Assembly (NCBI GenBank): GCA_026398285.1
Contig: JAPLTI010000131.1
Coordinates: 1-23,937, forward strand
Source: Verrucomicrobiota bacterium
GTDB lineage: Bacteria; Verrucomicrobiota; Verrucomicrobiia; Chthoniobacterales; Terrimicrobiaceae
Direction: 5' to 3'
Length of the DNA stretch: 23,937 bases
The stretch's first letter is position 1; the number at the start of each line of letters is the position of its first letter. Of this stretch, positions 22,395 through 23,937 are shown piece by piece. The notes under the pieces are model-generated. The model saw nothing but the letters and a program-made list of their open reading frames with translations. It had not been told where the DNA came from and did not search any database. The position numbers and the translations under genes are program-made.

Positions 22395-23788
22395 GGAGCT
22401 TTAGGTTTGTTCTGTGGTTCTGCAAGAACCTGCCGTGAAAGTTGGCTCATGTTTGGCACTTCCAGAAGCAATCTTTTGCCGTCTTTTGAAACAACGCCCG
22501 TTGCCGTCACTTTCTCTCCAACGAAGGTTTTGAGAAGAATTCTGGAGAAATTCCCCTTCTCGGAATCAACAAAACACAGCGCGACATCTTCGGAGTCGGC
22601 TCCCTTAAAGGTCAGGAAACGCCGCGAGCCCTCTTCCCGGAACTGCCCGATTTCGCCCGTAACCGTTGCTGTTTTTCCATCTCGGCGGCCGATGGCTACG
22701 CGCTCTCCAGCGGTAAACATGTCCCTCTCCTCGCCTTCTTCGGCTGGCGGCGGCGGCGTTTTGCTTTGGCTAAGGCTGGCCGCTGCAAAAATTCCAGCAA
22801 TCGCCAGGGTTGTCACCACCGCAGCAATCCACATCGGAAAGCGTCGCACTGGCTTGGCTGGAACGGCCTGCTTTGGTGGTGCTGGTCTGGCAGCCGGTTT
22901 GTTTGCTGCGGGTCGCGGATTTTTTAATCGCTCCAAGTCCACAAGCGCAGAGGCTGCATGCGCTGGTCGGTCATCCGGGGAGAATGAAAAAAACTTTTCA
23001 ACCCAGGCCGCGAGGGCCGTAGGCAAATCCGGCCGATACTCGGCGAGCGGGATGAAGTCGTGCTGCAAATGTGCGGCGATGATGCTCGGAATGCCGACGC
23101 CTTGAAACGGGTTCCGCAGGGTGAGTGCGCGGTAAAAAACACAGCCCAGAGAGTAGAAGTCGGCGCGGTGGTCGATCGGTTGGCAATTGAGTTGCTCGGG
23201 CGACAGGAAGTAGATCGAGCCGGTCAGTGCGCCCGAGTGGTCCAGTGTTTGCTCGGATGGAGCCGTCATGACCTTCGCGAGGCCGAAATCCAGAAGCTTG
23301 ACCCGTGCATCACCGCCCTCGGTCCAAGTGACCATGATATTCGCCGATTTGATGTCGCGGTGCACCATGCCCAGTGAGTGGGCCGCTCCGAGCGCATCCA
23401 GACACTGGCGTGCAAATTCCAAAAACACCCGCACCTCCATAGGCTGGCTCAGGTTGTCCAGGCTTTCGCCATTGATGAATTCCATCACCACAAACACATT
23501 TTCGTGGGAGGGCAGGAAGTCGAAGATCGTCACGATATTTGGATGCTGGAGGCTCGCGAGGCGCTTGGCTTCGTTGAAGGCTCCCGAGGCATCCGTGAGC
23601 GCCTCGGCGCCGGTATGCACGCTTTTGATCGCCACATGACGATTCAAAAGCTGGTCATATGCGAGGTAAACGGCGCCCTCACCGCCAGAGCCGAGCTTGC
23701 GGTCGATCACATAGCGCCCGCCGATCACTGAGGCTTCGATATCAGATTCCACGGCCGTCGACCTGAGCAGAGGTGGTGCAAAACTCAA
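22391..23788 (-). CDS. Transmembrane Ser/Thr protein kinase with OB-like outer domain
   Basis: 465 aa. Kinase domain (about 25-290): glycine loop GSGGEG (33-38), K55 in VAIK, HRDIKSAN with D145, DFG at 167-169 and SPEQ. All catalytic residues are present. After a Pro/Ala/Lys-rich linker comes one transmembrane segment (about 318-338), then a Pro-rich spacer and a beta-rich domain (about 358-450; GKTATVTGEI, FLTFKG, GEKVTATGVV) that resembles an OB fold. Type Ia-like (PknB-style) topology with a cytoplasmic kinase and an outer sensor. There is no ATG start: TTG at 23788 is the first usable one, GTG at 23752 an alternative. An ATG at 23796 is out of frame and stops after three codons. Confidence 0.88.
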   Translation of the reverse strand: MSFAPPLLRSTAVESDIEASVIGGRYVIDRKLGSGGEGAVYLAYDQLLNRHVAIKSVHTGAEALTDASGAFNEAKRLASLQHPNIVTIFDFLPSHENVFVVMEFINGESLDNLSQPMEVRVFLEFARQCLDALGAAHSLGMVHRDIKSANIMVTWTEGGDARVKLLDFGLAKVMTAPSEQTLDHSGALTGSIYFLSPEQLNCQPIDHRADFYSLGCVFYRALTLRNPFQGVGIPSIIAAHLQHDFIPLAEYRPDLPTALAAWVEKFFSFSPDDRPAHAASALVDLERLKNPRPAANKPAARPAPPKQAVPAKPVRRFPMWIAAVVTTLAIAGIFAAASLSQSKTPPPPAEEGEERDMFTAGERVAIGRRDGKTATVTGEIGQFREEGSRRFLTFKGADSEDVALCFVDSEKGNFSRILLKTFVGEKVTATGVVSKDGKRLLLEVPNMSQLSRQVLAEPQNKPKAP

Positions 23789-23844
23789 GCCGCCATGAAT
23801 TGCGATTTCGTAACAATTGTTCGAGAGGCTGAGGAAGGGGAGGG

Positions 23845-23937
23845 GGTGTCAGAGGACCACGGCAAAGAGGAGCTGACTACCGTTGCTGCATTCCTGCCCT
23901 GGCGGGGTTCGCCGGTCCGCAGTCCATGGCCCCTGAC
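23845..23937 (-). ncRNA. ffs: Small signal recognition particle RNA (5' edge cut or nearly so)
   Basis: On the minus strand 23902-23880 holds the conserved domain IV: CAGG, three bases, GGAA tetraloop, three bases, AGCA, with GCA/TGC pairing around the loop, the same spacing as E. coli 4.5S RNA. The preceding AACCCCGC and following ACGGTAG are typical of small bacterial SRP RNAs. The two ends (23937-23927 and 23848-23859) form an 11-bp closing helix with one bulge, and GACT/AGTC pair inside. The 3' ACCCCC after the helix suggests a few more 5' G residues beyond the window. It pairs with Ffh for protein targeting to the membrane. Confidence 0.9.

Overview
This window reads as a bacterial chromosome segment of moderately high GC and dense gene packing, with 4-nt ATGA/GTGA overlaps between most same-strand neighbours, few clear Shine-Dalgarno sites and at least two likely TTG starts. 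No species marker is complete. A Verrucomicrobiota/PVC-type genome is my tentative guess, from the gene mix and style, and it is not proven. There is no sign of phage, insertion sequences or CRISPR.

Layout. The left edge holds the 5' end of rplM (ribosomal protein L13, minus strand). Positions 192-8362 (minus) are a seven-gene chemosensory operon in the order cheA, cheW, mcp, cheR, cheB, cheX-like phosphatase, receiver-receiver-adenylate cyclase. It has no stand-alone cheY. The last gene carries two incomplete receiver modules joined head to tail and a class III cyclase with the full set of adenylate-type residues, so the pathway probably ends in cAMP rather than (or as well as) a flagellar motor.

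Positions 8531-14006 (minus) are a second tight operon: glycosyltransferase with a histone-H1-like basic tail, UPF0104 flippase-like membrane protein, YraQ-type permease, its TIGR03943/YcgQ-type partner, and a secreted GHL10/DigH-like glycoside hydrolase. It looks like an envelope/polymer operon with a metal- or thiol-linked permease pair inside it. A glucose-1-dehydrogenase-like SDR (minus), a CAT-anticodon tRNA that most resembles tRNA-Ile2 (plus), a strong bidirectional terminator and a class I FbaB-type fructose-bisphosphate aldolase (minus) follow.

Positions 16507-20359 (plus) carry a GNAT acetyltransferase, then a coupled set of circularly permuted ATP-grasp protein, alpha-E protein and squalene/phytoene-synthase-family protein. 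Converging on it from the right (minus) is the operon Ser/Thr kinase (with transmembrane segment and OB-like outer domain), small two-TM protein, YceI-like secreted protein, tgt. The extreme right edge holds most of the small SRP RNA (minus), recognised from its domain IV motif and closing helix.

The most interesting points are the cheY-less chemosensory-to-cyclase operon and the chimeric receiver at its end, which looks like an in-frame deletion fusion of a CheY and a receiver-cyclase. No gene-free stretch exceeds 300 bases.
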